A DNA stretch of 64,000 nucleotides from Rhodanobacter sp. (GCA_040371205.1 AP031382.1:2477562-2541561), one strand, 5' to 3'; positions 19,385 to 27,890 are shown, counted from the stretch's first letter. Made by a program: numbers and translations. Notes: generated from the sequence alone by a model not told the origin.

Positions 19385-19411
19385 AAAAGCCCCGCGCGAA
19401 GCGGGGCTTTT
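19385..19411. terminator. Bidirectional intrinsic terminator between sufE and dksA
   Basis: A stem of GCCCCGC and its complement with a 5-nt loop (GCGAA) is flanked by an A-run on the left and T-run on the right (AAAA...TTTT), so it can end both the plus-strand cysS-sufE transcript and the minus-strand dksA transcript, which stops at 19466. Confidence 0.85.
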
Positions 19412-19465
19412 GCGAAGAGTCCGGCTTGACCCTTGCGCTCGCGAACGAGCGCAAGAGAGCCGCCG

Positions 19466-20551
19466 TCAATCTCCCATCTGTTTCTGCAGGTGCTCGCGGC
19501 GCTCCTGCGCATCCAGCGACAGGGTGGCGATCGGACGGGCATCGAGACGCTCGACGCCGATTTCCTCGTCGGTCTCCTCGCAGTAGCCGTAGCTGCCTTC
19601 CTCGATGCGGCGCAGCGCCTTGTCGATCTTGGAGATCAGCTTGCGGTAGCGGTCACGCGTGCGCAGCTCCAGCGAATTTTCCGTCTCGCGGGTGGCGCGC
19701 TCGGCCTCGTCGCCGACGTCGCGCACTTCGTCGCGCAGGTTGTCCATGGTCTGGCGGGATTCCTCGACGAGCTGGTCGCGCCAATCGCGCAGCTTGTTGC
19801 GGAAATAGGCCAGATGCATCGGGTTCATGTACTCCTCCTTGGAGGAGGGACGGTAACCCTTGGGCAAGGTGATCTGAGTGGTGGCCGGCAAGGCGTAGCG
19901 CCCGTCTTCACGGGTAACGCCGTTGTCGAGGTTTTTGGCTGCCGATTTATTCATTGCGGATGGGGCGTTTTTCGATGTCTTGTGGGAGATGCTGGCCGTG
20001 GCGTCTGCGGTGCGCGGCAAGACCATGGCCGTTGCGCTCGCCACCTTGCCCTTGGGCAGTGCGGCGGCGGGCTGCGAGGGTTTCTTTTCGGCCGCCGCCT
20101 TGGCATGGGCAACCGCCGGCTGGGGAGCGGCGGACTTGGCGGCGACCGCGGGTTTAGCCGCAGGCTTCTTGGCGACTGCCGGCTTGCCTGCCGGCTTGGC
20201 CGCCTTCTTTACTGCGGGCTTGGGCGCCGGCTTGGCGACTTTCTTGGCAGCCGGCTTGGCTACCGGTTTGGCGACTGCTTTCTTCGCGGCGGGCTTGATC
20301 GCTTTTTTTGCCGCAGGCTTGGCGACTTTCTTCGCCACCGGCTTTTTGGCCGGGGCCTTCGCCGCCGCAGGCTTCTTGGTGGCAGGTTTCTTTGCCGCCA
20401 CCTTCTTGGCGGCCGGCTTGGGCGCCTTCTTCGCGACCGCCTTCTTGGCAGGCGCCTTCGCGCCTGCGGCTTTCGCCTTGGCGGAGGTGCTGCTGCCTGC
20501 CTTCCCCTTCGAAGCCTTGGCTGCGGTCGAACTGCGCGTGGTTTTCGCCAT
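19466..20551 (-). CDS. dksA: DksA-type RNA polymerase-binding protein with histone H1-like Lys/Ala-rich N-terminal tail
   Basis: 361 residues against 151 in E. coli DksA. Roughly residues 1-175 are a low-complexity tail of AKK, PAAKK and KPA units resembling eukaryotic H1 tails and Pseudomonas AlgP. The DksA core is at the C-terminus: coiled-coil tip D281-E-A-E284-R-A286 (E. coli DxxDxA, so DksA-like with Asp to Glu), SLELRTRDRYRKL, then GYC324. The zinc site is reduced to one cysteine: C324-x2-T327-x17-S345-x2-A348, the pattern I recall for the zinc-independent Pseudomonas DksA2. It should bind RNA polymerase's secondary channel with ppGpp; the tail may bind nucleic acid. It is convergent with sufE and divergent from yidD. 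Confidence 0.9.
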   Translation of the reverse strand: MAKTTRSSTAAKASKGKAGSSTSAKAKAAGAKAPAKKAVAKKAPKPAAKKVAAKKPATKKPAAAKAPAKKPVAKKVAKPAAKKAIKPAAKKAVAKPVAKPAAKKVAKPAPKPAVKKAAKPAGKPAVAKKPAAKPAVAAKSAAPQPAVAHAKAAAEKKPSQPAAALPKGKVASATAMVLPRTADATASISHKTSKNAPSAMNKSAAKNLDNGVTREDGRYALPATTQITLPKGYRPSSKEEYMNPMHLAYFRNKLRDWRDQLVEESRQTMDNLRDEVRDVGDEAERATRETENSLELRTRDRYRKLISKIDKALRRIEEGSYGYCEETDEEIGVERLDARPIATLSLDAQERREHLQKQMGD

Positions 20552-20667
20552 CTTCCTTCACCATTTTTGGCCTTGGCGGCCGGGTGTTATAGCCCATGTA
20601 CCCTGCACCGGCAAGCCGGCGTCTGGGATACTCGCAACACTAACTGGCGACGAGTGGTTACAGCAAC

Positions 20668-20967
20668 GTGAGCGTGTCGACCCGATTCCTGTTGTTCCTG
20701 CTGCGCCTCTACAAGCGCTGGCTCAGTCCCCTGGTCGGACAACACTGCCGTTTCTACCCCACTTGCTCGGATTATGCACGCGGCGCGATCGTGCGCTTCG
20801 GCCCCTGGCGCGGCTGCGCGCTCACCGCATGGCGGCTGCTGCGTTGCCAGCCCCTGTGCAGCGGCGGCGAAGACCCCGTGCCGGAGCGGTTCCATTTCGT
20901 GCGGTGCCGCCACCACGACGCATCGGGTGCGCCGCCCGTCCTTCCGCGGGCGGGCGAGGGGCCGTGA
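20668..20967 (+). CDS. yidD: Membrane protein insertion efficiency factor YidD
   Basis: 99 residues with the family signature [24 protein letters not shown] (GTG start at 20668). YidD is a small membrane-associated protein that aids YidC-dependent insertion. The C-terminus is about 15 residues longer than usual and Pro-rich. In many gammaproteobacteria yidD lies between rnpA and yidC; here it stands alone, divergent from dksA and convergent with folE2, so it has been relocated from the rpmH-rnpA-yidC cluster. The ends of yidD and folE2 are only 4 nt apart. Confidence 0.9.
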   Translation: MSVSTRFLLFLLRLYKRWLSPLVGQHCRFYPTCSDYARGAIVRFGPWRGCALTAWRLLRCQPLCSGGEDPVPERFHFVRCRHHDASGAPPVLPRAGEGP

Positions 20968-20971
20968 TGGC

Positions 20972-21916
20972 TCAGGGCGCGCCGTAGCCGCCGGCCACGC
21001 CCTTGCTGGCGTAGGCCACCGCGTCGTGCGGGTGCAGGCTTTCCTGGTGCTCCACGCGCACATGGAAGTCGGCGAGCCGCTCGTCGACCTCGAGCGCCTG
21101 CTGGATGCGCCGTGCGGCATCCTCGCAGAACATCAGGTTGCTGCCGTTGGCCAGTGCGAAGGCCTGTTCGTCCTCGCGCTTGACGGCGGTCTGCACCGGC
21201 GTGCCCAGCGCCCGCTCCACACGATCCAGCGTGTCGACGAGGTCGAACGGCACACCGTCCTTCAGGCGCACCAGCAGGCGCGCCACACTGCGCTGCGCAT
21301 GCGGCGTGGCGACGATGCCGCGCTCACTGCCCAGCCAGGCCAGCACGGCGACATGGTCGACCGGCGCGGCCGCATCGAAATCCTTGGCGAACTGCTCCTG
21401 GATCAACTGCCGCGACAGCGCCGCGGATGCGGGGCAGGTGGAGGAATAGACCACCTCGGTGCCCAGCTCCAGCCGGAAGCCCGACGGCCCCAGGCTCGCT
21501 TCCACCGATACCGGATAACTGCGCCAGCCGCTGTGCCCGCTGCGCAAGGCGTTGCGGCGCACCAGCGCATCGAAGCGGATGCTGAGGCGGGCACGGTCGG
21601 ACAATTCGCCATGCGATTCGAGGAAGGCGCGCAACAGGTTTTCCAGCACCGCCGCGCTGAGCGTCTGCGTGCCCAGGTGGTGATCGACCAACAGGTACAG
21701 CCGCGACATGTGGATGCCGCGCTTGTCGGGCTGCACGAGGTTGACGAAGGCGCCGACCTGCGCGCTGGCGCGCTGCACCTCGCCGTCGCCGGCGTCGAAG
21801 CGCACCGGCACCTCGATGCCGTCCATGCCCACCCAGTCCAGCGCGCCGCGCAGATGCGGCTGCACCTGCGTGGCGACGTCGGGCATCAAGCGGGTGGTGT
21901 TCTCGTGGCTGTGCAT
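20972..21916 (-). CDS. folE2: GTP cyclohydrolase FolE2
   Basis: 314 residues of the type IB family, which makes 7,8-dihydroneopterin triphosphate for folate and related pathways and can use metals other than zinc. Visible are MPDVATQVQPHL at the start, DWVGMDGIEVPVRF, STCPASAALSRQL (family cysteine, the usual second Cys of the motif being Ala here), and FEVRVEHQESLHPHDAVAY-like HVRVEHQESLHPHDAVAY at the end. FolE2 is often induced by zinc shortage; no Zur box was recognised. It lies 79 nt downstream of the squalene-synthase-fold gene. Confidence 0.93.
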   Translation of the reverse strand: MHSHENTTRLMPDVATQVQPHLRGALDWVGMDGIEVPVRFDAGDGEVQRASAQVGAFVNLVQPDKRGIHMSRLYLLVDHHLGTQTLSAAVLENLLRAFLESHGELSDRARLSIRFDALVRRNALRSGHSGWRSYPVSVEASLGPSGFRLELGTEVVYSSTCPASAALSRQLIQEQFAKDFDAAAPVDHVAVLAWLGSERGIVATPHAQRSVARLLVRLKDGVPFDLVDTLDRVERALGTPVQTAVKREDEQAFALANGSNLMFCEDAARRIQQALEVDERLADFHVRVEHQESLHPHDAVAYASKGVAGGYGAP

Positions 21917-21995
21917 GGGCGTACTCGTGGAGCAGAGTCGTCTATTTTGGGTCAGCCTGACGCATTGCAACAGGCAGCGACGGGAAACGCTGCGT

Positions 21996-22850
21996 TCAAC
22001 CGGGCGCGAGCGAGCGCCAGCGCCGGGCGGCGCGCCACGCGGCGAAGGTGGTGCCGAAGCCGCCCTGCCCGCCCCGCTGCAGCACGCCCAACGGATCGGC
22101 CGCGCCACGCGCACGGCGCAGCCGCCGCGCGGCCTCGTGCGATTCCAGTGCACGGAACACGCCGAGCGGCCCGGGCAGGCGCGCGGCCTCGCGCCAGCTT
22201 GCCTGCAGGTCGGCCAGTTGCTCCTTGATCGCCGCGTCGCGCGCCGCGCTGCGCTGGCGCAGGGCGTGGCGGGCCAGGCCGTGGCGGGCCAGCCGCGCCA
22301 TCGGCAACGGCAGGCGGTCGCGCTCGGCATCGTCCTCCAGCCGGCGCAGCGCATGCAGCAGGTGGCCGAGCACGGCCACCCGCGCGGCGCGTTCCGGCGG
22401 CGCCTCGTTGCCGTACCACCACGCGGTTTCCAGCGTTGCCAGCGCACCATGCAAGGCGCTGGCGGCAGCGAGCTGCGCGGAAAAGTCCGCCGCCGTGCCT
22501 TCTTCCAGTTGCGCCATCGCGGCCAGCACCGGCGCCAACCAGCGCTCGCCGGCGATGACGTGGGCGCGCTCGTCGTCGAACAGCACCTGGGTCAGCGGAT
22601 GGCGGCCGCCGCTGGCGGCGGCGGCGGACAGTTCCTCAGCCCACCAGTTGAGCTTGCCCAGCGCCACATGCGGCTCGCGGATGCCGTAGGCGGCGGCAAG
22701 CAGCTCCTGCTCCAGCGCGGCCAGCGCGATGTGGCCGGGGTAGGTCGCCGGATCGACGAAGACCAGTGCCATGCGCTGCGCCGGTTGCACCGCCAGCCAC
22801 TTGTCGACATAGCTCTGCCATGCGCCGTGGGTATCTGCCGGCTCGCTCAC
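21996..22850 (-). CDS. Squalene/phytoene synthase-fold protein, probably non-catalytic
   Basis: 284 residues. Family resemblance is seen in LGKLNWWAEEL followed by HPLTQVL (the WxxEL...HP pattern), and in LGHLLHALRRLEDDAERDRLPLP, the second helix with an aspartate pair before RLPLP. The first DxxxD-type motif of active prenyl synthases is not evident near ALEQELLAAAYGI, so it may be a structural relative such as the mitochondrial complex I assembly factor NDUFAF6. The GTG start at 22850 overlaps the gph stop by 4 nt. It shares the operon with ubiG, a quinone-biosynthesis gene, which fits an assembly or quinone role. Function unproven. Confidence 0.75.
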   Translation of the reverse strand: MSEPADTHGAWQSYVDKWLAVQPAQRMALVFVDPATYPGHIALAALEQELLAAAYGIREPHVALGKLNWWAEELSAAAASGGRHPLTQVLFDDERAHVIAGERWLAPVLAAMAQLEEGTAADFSAQLAAASALHGALATLETAWWYGNEAPPERAARVAVLGHLLHALRRLEDDAERDRLPLPMARLARHGLARHALRQRSAARDAAIKEQLADLQASWREAARLPGPLGVFRALESHEAARRLRRARGAADPLGVLQRGGQGGFGTTFAAWRAARRWRSLAPG

Positions 22851-23521
22851 GCGGTCACCTGCAAGCCCAGCAACCCGGCCAGCTGACGCGGATGGTCCAG
22901 CACGGCGTCGGCGCCCCAGCTGTCCGGGTCGCCGCCGTCGAGGTAGCCCCAGCGCACCGCCACCGTGTAGAGCCCGGCGGCGTGGCCCGCCGTGATGTCG
23001 CGCGCATCGTCGCCCACGAACACGCTGCCCGCAGGCGCGATGCGCGCGTGCTCGCAGGCCAGCAGCAACGGCGCGGGATCGGGCTTCTTCACCGGCAGGG
23101 TATCGCCGCAGACCACCGCGCTGGCGCGCAGGTCCCAGTCCATGCGCTGGATCAGTTCCTCGGTGAGGAAGCCGGGCTTGTTGGTGACGATGCCCCAGCG
23201 CAGCTCGCGCGCCTCGATCGCTTCCAGCAGCGGCGTTATGCCGTCGAAGGGGCGCGTGTGCGTGGCCAGCATGCCCTGGTAAAGCTCGAGGTAGCGCGGC
23301 ATGCGCGCCAGCAGCGCCTCGTCGTTCTCCTTGAAGGCGCAGCGCAGGATCGCGCGGCTGCCGCGCGAGACCACCTCGCGCACGGTGGCGTAATCCGGCG
23401 CAGGTGCGCCGGCTTCCGCGCAATAGGCCACCAGCGCGGCGTGCAGGTCGGGCGCGCTGTCAAGCAAGGTGCCGTCGAGATCGAACAGCACGCCTTCGAT
23501 GTTCGCGGGCAAGGGCTTCAT
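22847..23521 (-). CDS. HAD hydrolase: phosphoglycolate phosphatase or MurNAc-6-phosphate phosphatase (MupP)
   Basis: 224 residues. HAD motif I FDLDGTLLDS (nucleophile D14, D16), motif II TNKPGF, and motifs III/IV KKPDPAPL and FVGDDARDI are all present. Annotated by convention as Gph; but in Pseudomonas the gene directly after ubiG encodes MupP, which dephosphorylates N-acetylmuramic acid 6-phosphate in cell-wall recycling, so that role is equally likely. Distinguishing the two by eye is not possible. It overlaps ubiG and the next gene by 4 nt each, so the three are translationally coupled. Confidence 0.88.
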   Translation of the reverse strand: MKPLPANIEGVLFDLDGTLLDSAPDLHAALVAYCAEAGAPAPDYATVREVVSRGSRAILRCAFKENDEALLARMPRYLELYQGMLATHTRPFDGITPLLEAIEARELRWGIVTNKPGFLTEELIQRMDWDLRASAVVCGDTLPVKKPDPAPLLLACEHARIAPAGSVFVGDDARDITAGHAAGLYTVAVRWGYLDGGDPDSWGADAVLDHPRQLAGLLGLQVTA

Positions 23522-24228
23522 GCCGGCTTCCGTGCGCAGAGGATGTAGTTCACCGCGGCGGCACGGCTCAGCCATGCCTTGCGGTTGAACGGGTTGTAGC
23601 CGAGGCCGCTGACGTCCTCCAGCTCCAGCCCTTCTCTGCGCAGCAGGCGCGCCAGTTCGGACGGCTTGAGGAACTGCGCGTAGTGGTGCGTGCCGCGCGG
23701 CAGCAGGCGCATCACGTATTCGGCGCCGAGGATGGCCGCGCCGAACGCGGCCGGCGTGCGGTTGAGCGTGGACAGGAATACGCGTCCACCGGGCTTGAGC
23801 ATGGCGGCGAGGTCGCGCACCAGCGCGGCGGGATCGGGCACGTGCTCGATCAGTTCCATGCAGCACACGGCGTCGAAGGCCTCCGGCTCGGCCGCGGCCA
23901 GTTCGGCCGAGGACTGCTTGCGGTAGTCCACCTGCAGGCCGGATTCGTGCAGGTGCAGGCGCGCGATGCCGATCACCTTGTCGCCCAGGTCGATGCCGGT
24001 GACCTGCGCGCCGGCGCGCGCCAGCGCCTCGCTGAGCAAGCCGCCGCCGCAGCCCACGTCGGCGACCTTGGCACCGCGCAGCTCCGCCCGCGCGGCGACG
24101 TAGCCGGCGCGCACAGGGTTGAGGTCGTGCAACGGCCGGGACTCGCCATCGGGATCCCACCAGCGCGCGGCAAGCTGGTCGAAGCGGGCGATCTCGGCGG
24201 GGCTGACATTGGCGGCGGTCATGTTCAT
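23518..24228 (-). CDS. ubiG: Ubiquinone biosynthesis O-methyltransferase UbiG
   Basis: 236 residues. SAM-dependent methyltransferase with motif I VADVGCGGGLLSEALA (about 55-70). UbiG features are FDQLAARWWDPDGESRPLHDLNPVR at the N-terminus, CMELIEHVPDP, THHYAQFLKPSEL and the C-terminal GLGYNPFNRKAWLS. Performs both O-methylations in ubiquinone synthesis. Its start follows yciI by 79 nt; its stop overlaps the HAD gene by 4 nt. No promoter was discerned in the 79-nt gap. Confidence 0.96.
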   Translation of the reverse strand: MNMTAANVSPAEIARFDQLAARWWDPDGESRPLHDLNPVRAGYVAARAELRGAKVADVGCGGGLLSEALARAGAQVTGIDLGDKVIGIARLHLHESGLQVDYRKQSSAELAAAEPEAFDAVCCMELIEHVPDPAALVRDLAAMLKPGGRVFLSTLNRTPAAFGAAILGAEYVMRLLPRGTHHYAQFLKPSELARLLRREGLELEDVSGLGYNPFNRKAWLSRAAAVNYILCARKPA

Positions 24229-24307
24229 GTCCTGAGTGAACGGGCGAGTTTATTGAAAAGCGCAACCGCGGATGGCCGCGGCCTGGTCATCGCGCCCGTC
24301 CCGAAAA

Positions 24308-24562
24308 CTAAACCGCGAGCCATTCATGCACCGTGATGTCCCAGCCGCCGCTGGTATGCGCCGGATCGCGATGGGCTATGCCCAGCGCTTCCTCGAACGA
24401 CCCGGCGCGCAGGAGATAGGCACCGCCGCTCTTGTCGCCGAACGGGCCGGACAATTCGTTGCGCCCTTGCGCCCGCAGGCTCTCGAGAAATTCGCGGTGC
24501 AGCGGAACGACTGCCGGATCGCACTGCGGACGGCGCATCAGCATCACGAGATAACGGTTCAT
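24308..24562 (-). CDS. YciI family protein
   Basis: 84 residues with the YciI/ferredoxin-like fold features: MNRYLVMLMRRP start, LREF-type HREFLESLRAQG, GPFGDKSGGAYLL, and the conserved pair in AHRDPAHTSGGW. Such small proteins are often fold-only or act as muconolactone-isomerase-like dimers; the role here is not known. The ATG at 24562 is preferred over an upstream in-frame codon because it matches the family start. It sits between mtaD and ubiG on the same strand. Confidence 0.85.
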   Translation of the reverse strand: MNRYLVMLMRRPQCDPAVVPLHREFLESLRAQGRNELSGPFGDKSGGAYLLRAGSFEEALGIAHRDPAHTSGGWDITVHEWLAV

Positions 24563-24635
24563 GGCGTAACCCTTTCGAAAAACACGGCCCTGCATGGCCG
24601 CTTCGAGGTTTCATGCACGTGCGGGCGAATGAAAA

Positions 24636-25967
24636 TCAATGCGTCGCGATGCGTTCGCGCCAGGCGCGCGTGCGGGCAAGGATGGCGTCCACGTCCATGC
24701 CCACCAGCTCGCGCGCGGCGAGCTTGCGGCGACCGGCGATCCATACGTCGCTGACCTGATGACGTCCCACGGCGTAGGCCAGTTGCGAGGCCACGTGGTA
24801 CAGCGGCTGGGTTTCCAGGTCGGACAGCCGCACCGCGGCGAGGTCGGCCTGCTTGCCCGGCTCGATGGAACCGATCTTCGCGTCCAGCCCCATCGCCTTG
24901 GCACTGCCCAGTGTGGCCGCGCGCAACACGCTGGCGGCATCGAGCGCGGCCGCGTCCTGCGCCACGGCCTTGGCCAGCAGCGCGGCGGTGCGCAGTTCGC
25001 CGAACATGTCGAGGTCGTTGTTGGAGGCGCAACCGTCGGTGCCGATGGCGAGGTTCACGCCGGCCCTGCGCAGCTTTTCCGCCGGGCAGAAGCCCGAGGC
25101 CAGCTTGAGGTTGGACTCCGGGCAATGCACCACCGACACGCCGGCCTCGGCGCAGGCGGCGATCTCGCCGTCGGTGAGCTGGGTCATGTGCACGGCGATC
25201 AGGCGGTCGTTGACCAGGCCCAGCTTCTGCAGGCGCTGGAACGGGCGCAGGCCGCTCTTCTGCTTCTCTTCCTCGACCTCGTGCGCGGTCTCGTGCAGGT
25301 GCAGGTGCACCGGGATGTCGAGCTGGTCGGCCAGCACGCGGATGCGTTCGAAACTTTCGTCGGAGACGGTGTACGGCGCATGCGGCGCGAACGCGGTGGA
25401 TACCAGCGCGTCACCGCGGAAGCTGTCGTGCACCTCGCCCGCGCGCTCGAAGTATTCGTCCTGCGACTTCGCCCAGGCGGTGGGGAACTCGATCACCGGC
25501 AGGCCGACCACCGCGCGGAAGCCCAGCTTGCGGTAGGTGGCGCCGATGGCGTCGGGGAAGAAGTAGTTCTCGTTGGCGCAGGTGGTGCCGCCGCGCAGCA
25601 TCTCGGCCACCGCCAGTTCCACGCCGTCGCGCACGAATTCCGGCCCGATCACCTTGGCCTCGGCCGGCCAGATGTGCTGCTGCAGCCACACCATCAGCGG
25701 CAGGTCGTCGGCCAGCCCGCGCAGCAGGGTCATCGGGTTGTGCGTGTGGGCGTTGACCAGGCCGGGGATCAGCGCGTGTTCGGGCAGGCTGACAGTCTCG
25801 CGCGGCGCGTAGCGCGCGCGCGCGTCGGCGGTGGGCAACAGGGCCACGATGCGGTCGCCCTGCACCGCCACCGCGTGGTCTTCCAGCACCACGCCGTGCG
25901 GCTGCACCGGGACGATCCAGCGGGCTTCGATCAGCAGGTCGACGGATGGGGGCTGGGTTTCGCTCAT
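24636..25967 (-). CDS. mtaD: 5-methylthioadenosine/S-adenosylhomocysteine deaminase (TRZ/ATZ family)
   Basis: 443 residues of the amidohydrolase superfamily. Metal and active-site motifs: NAHTHNPMTLLRGLADDLPL near residue 72, HLHETAHEV near 220, HCPESNLKLASG near 285, and the metal aspartate in GTDGCASNNDLDMF near 310. Converts MTA to MTI or SAH to SIH in methionine/SAM recycling, the first step of the deaminase-type salvage route in Pseudomonas and relatives. It is followed by yciI (73 nt) and ubiG, the same order as PA3170-PA3171 in P. aeruginosa, where SAM-linked genes cluster. Confidence 0.93.
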   Translation of the reverse strand: MSETQPPSVDLLIEARWIVPVQPHGVVLEDHAVAVQGDRIVALLPTADARARYAPRETVSLPEHALIPGLVNAHTHNPMTLLRGLADDLPLMVWLQQHIWPAEAKVIGPEFVRDGVELAVAEMLRGGTTCANENYFFPDAIGATYRKLGFRAVVGLPVIEFPTAWAKSQDEYFERAGEVHDSFRGDALVSTAFAPHAPYTVSDESFERIRVLADQLDIPVHLHLHETAHEVEEEKQKSGLRPFQRLQKLGLVNDRLIAVHMTQLTDGEIAACAEAGVSVVHCPESNLKLASGFCPAEKLRRAGVNLAIGTDGCASNNDLDMFGELRTAALLAKAVAQDAAALDAASVLRAATLGSAKAMGLDAKIGSIEPGKQADLAAVRLSDLETQPLYHVASQLAYAVGRHQVSDVWIAGRRKLAARELVGMDVDAILARTRAWRERIATH

Positions 25968-26060
25968 GGCAAACGCTTCCAGTTGTTCAGATGCACAAAG
26001 GGCGGCTGGCCTTGCGGCGCCGCCCCTCGCTCGTTCGTCATGCCGGCTCGCGCCGGCCCG

Positions 26061-26630
26061 TCACTTGCCGACGCGGCTGACGTATTCGCCGGTGCGGGTG
26101 TCGACCTTGATCGTTTCGTCCTGGCCCACGAACAACGGCACGCGCACCACGGCGCCGGTTTCCAGCGTGGCCGGCTTGCCGCCGCCGCCGGAGGTGTCGC
26201 CGCGCACGCCGGGGTCGGTCTCGGTGATCTTCAGCTCGACGAAGTTCGGCGCCTGCACCGCGATGATCTCGCCGTTGAACAGCGTGACCACGCATTCTTC
26301 CTCGCCCTTCAGCCACTTCGCGGTGTCGCCGATGCCGGCCTTGGAGGCCTGGTGCTGCTCGAACGACTCCTGGTGCATGAAGTGCCAGAACTCGCCGTCG
26401 GAGTACAGGTACTGCATGTCGGTGTCGGTGACGTCGGCGACCTCGAAGCTGTCGCTGGACTTCATCGTCTGCTCGGTGGTGCGGCCGGTCTTCAGGTTGC
26501 GGATGAAGATGCGGGTGAACGCCTGGCCCTTGCCGGGCTTGATGAACTCGGCTTCGGTGATGATCCACGGATCGTTGTTGTGAAGGATCTTCATGCCCTT
26601 CTTGACGTCGTTGAGACCGGCGGTGGCCAT
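26061..26630 (-). CDS. efp: Elongation factor P
   Basis: 189 residues. Rescues ribosomes stalled on polyproline. The modified lysine is K34 in KPGKGQA, the loop that EpmA/EpmB beta-lysylate. ATG at 26630 gives [15 protein letters not shown], normal for the family; an extra 18 codons upstream have no homology. It is divergent from epmB with a 108-nt gap, so its modification enzyme is encoded next door. EpmA, which adds the lysine, is not in the window. A C-terminal insert GDTSGGGGK is slightly unusual. Confidence 0.97.
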   Translation of the reverse strand: MATAGLNDVKKGMKILHNNDPWIITEAEFIKPGKGQAFTRIFIRNLKTGRTTEQTMKSSDSFEVADVTDTDMQYLYSDGEFWHFMHQESFEQHQASKAGIGDTAKWLKGEEECVVTLFNGEIIAVQAPNFVELKITETDPGVRGDTSGGGGKPATLETGAVVRVPLFVGQDETIKVDTRTGEYVSRVGK

Positions 26631-26738
26631 GCGGTGAACTCCAAAGGTGAATGGTTCGTTGCCCGAGCGCCCCTCGTGCCGCAACGGCGGCTAAAATGGA
26701 CGGTTCGAGGGTCCGGTACGGCCCGGACAAGGCCCCAC

Positions 26739-27761
26739 ATGATAACCGCAAGCCCCGGTGCACGCATTACATCCGCCGCCGACGCGCCCGCCGGCAACTG
26801 GCAGCAGGCATGGCGCGAAGCGGTCACCGACGCCGGCGAGTTGCTCGCCATGCTGGGCCTTTCGTCGCTGTCGGGGCGGCTCCCGCCGGCGGACGCCGGC
26901 TTCGCCTTGCGCGTGCCGCGCGGCTTCGTGGCCCGCATGCGCCACGGCGATGCGCGCGACCCGCTGCTGCTGCAGGTTCTGCCGCAGCTGGCGGAACTGG
27001 ACGAGGTACCCGGCTTTGTCGCCGATGCGGTGGGCGACCTGGCCGCACGGGAGGCGCAAGGCGTCCTGCACAAGTACCACGGCCGCGCCTTGCTGATCGC
27101 CAGCGGCAGTTGCGCGGTGAACTGCCGCTACTGTTTCCGCCGGCATTTTCCCTACGGCGAGGAGATGGCCGCCGCCGGCCAATGGCGGAAGGCGCTGGAG
27201 CACGTGCGCCAGGACACCAGCATTCGCGAGCTGATCCTTTCCGGCGGCGATCCGCTGGCGCTGTCCACCGCCAAGCTGGCGGAGCTGTCGCGTGGACTGG
27301 CCGACATCCCCCACGTTACTCGGCTGCGCATCCACACCCGCCTGCCGGTGGTGCTGCCCGAGCGTATCGACGAGGCCTTCACGGATTGGCTCGCTAGGCT
27401 GCCCCTGCAAAAAGTGGTGGTACTGCACGCGAACCATGCCAACGAGTTCGATGTCCATGTCGATGCCGCCTGCGCGCGCCTGCGCGAGGCCGGCGCCACC
27501 CTGCTCAACCAATCGGTGCTGCTGCAAGGAATCAACGACGCTGCCGATACACTGGCTAACCTGTCCGAGCGCCTGTTCGCCGCCGGCGTGCTGCCGTACT
27601 ACCTGCACCAGCTCGACCGGGTGCAGGGCGCCGCGCATTTCGAGGTGGACGACACCCGGGCACTGGCGCTGATGGACGCGTTGCGCGCCCGCCTGCCCGG
27701 CTACCTGGTGCCGCAGCTGGTGCGCGAGGTGCGCGGCGACCCGTCCAAGCGTCCGTTGTAG
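26739..27761 (+). CDS. epmB: EF-P beta-lysylation protein EpmB (radical SAM lysine 2,3-aminomutase)
   Basis: 340 residues. Radical SAM cysteines C125, C129 and C132 in CAVNCRYCFRR, with ASG just before. Substrate and PLP regions such as ILSGGDPL, HTRLPVVLPERI, VLHANHANEF and LNQSVLLQGIND match the LAM/YjeK family. Converts (S)-alpha-lysine to (R)-beta-lysine, which EpmA attaches to EF-P. Divergent from efp. Shorter than the full LAM because the C-terminal oligomerisation part is trimmed, as usual for EpmB. Confidence 0.95.
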   Translation: MITASPGARITSAADAPAGNWQQAWREAVTDAGELLAMLGLSSLSGRLPPADAGFALRVPRGFVARMRHGDARDPLLLQVLPQLAELDEVPGFVADAVGDLAAREAQGVLHKYHGRALLIASGSCAVNCRYCFRRHFPYGEEMAAAGQWRKALEHVRQDTSIRELILSGGDPLALSTAKLAELSRGLADIPHVTRLRIHTRLPVVLPERIDEAFTDWLARLPLQKVVVLHANHANEFDVHVDAACARLREAGATLLNQSVLLQGINDAADTLANLSERLFAAGVLPYYLHQLDRVQGAAHFEVDDTRALALMDALRARLPGYLVPQLVREVRGDPSKRPL

Positions 27762-27890
27762 GCGTGTGTCCGGTCAGGCGCGTTCGGACGCCCGCTGGCA
27801 GTTGCGTCAACAATCCGCTACAACCCTGTTGCCACCGCCTCGCTCGCAAGGCGAACGGACTTACCCGCCCATCGCGACATCGGCTACACC

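Noticed and set aside
20040-20540. A collagen- or silk-like repetitive plus-strand protein opposite the DksA tail
   Set aside because: The Gly/Leu/Arg-rich plus-strand frames are the reverse complement of the Lys/Ala codon repeats of the DksA tail and have no start context or domain.
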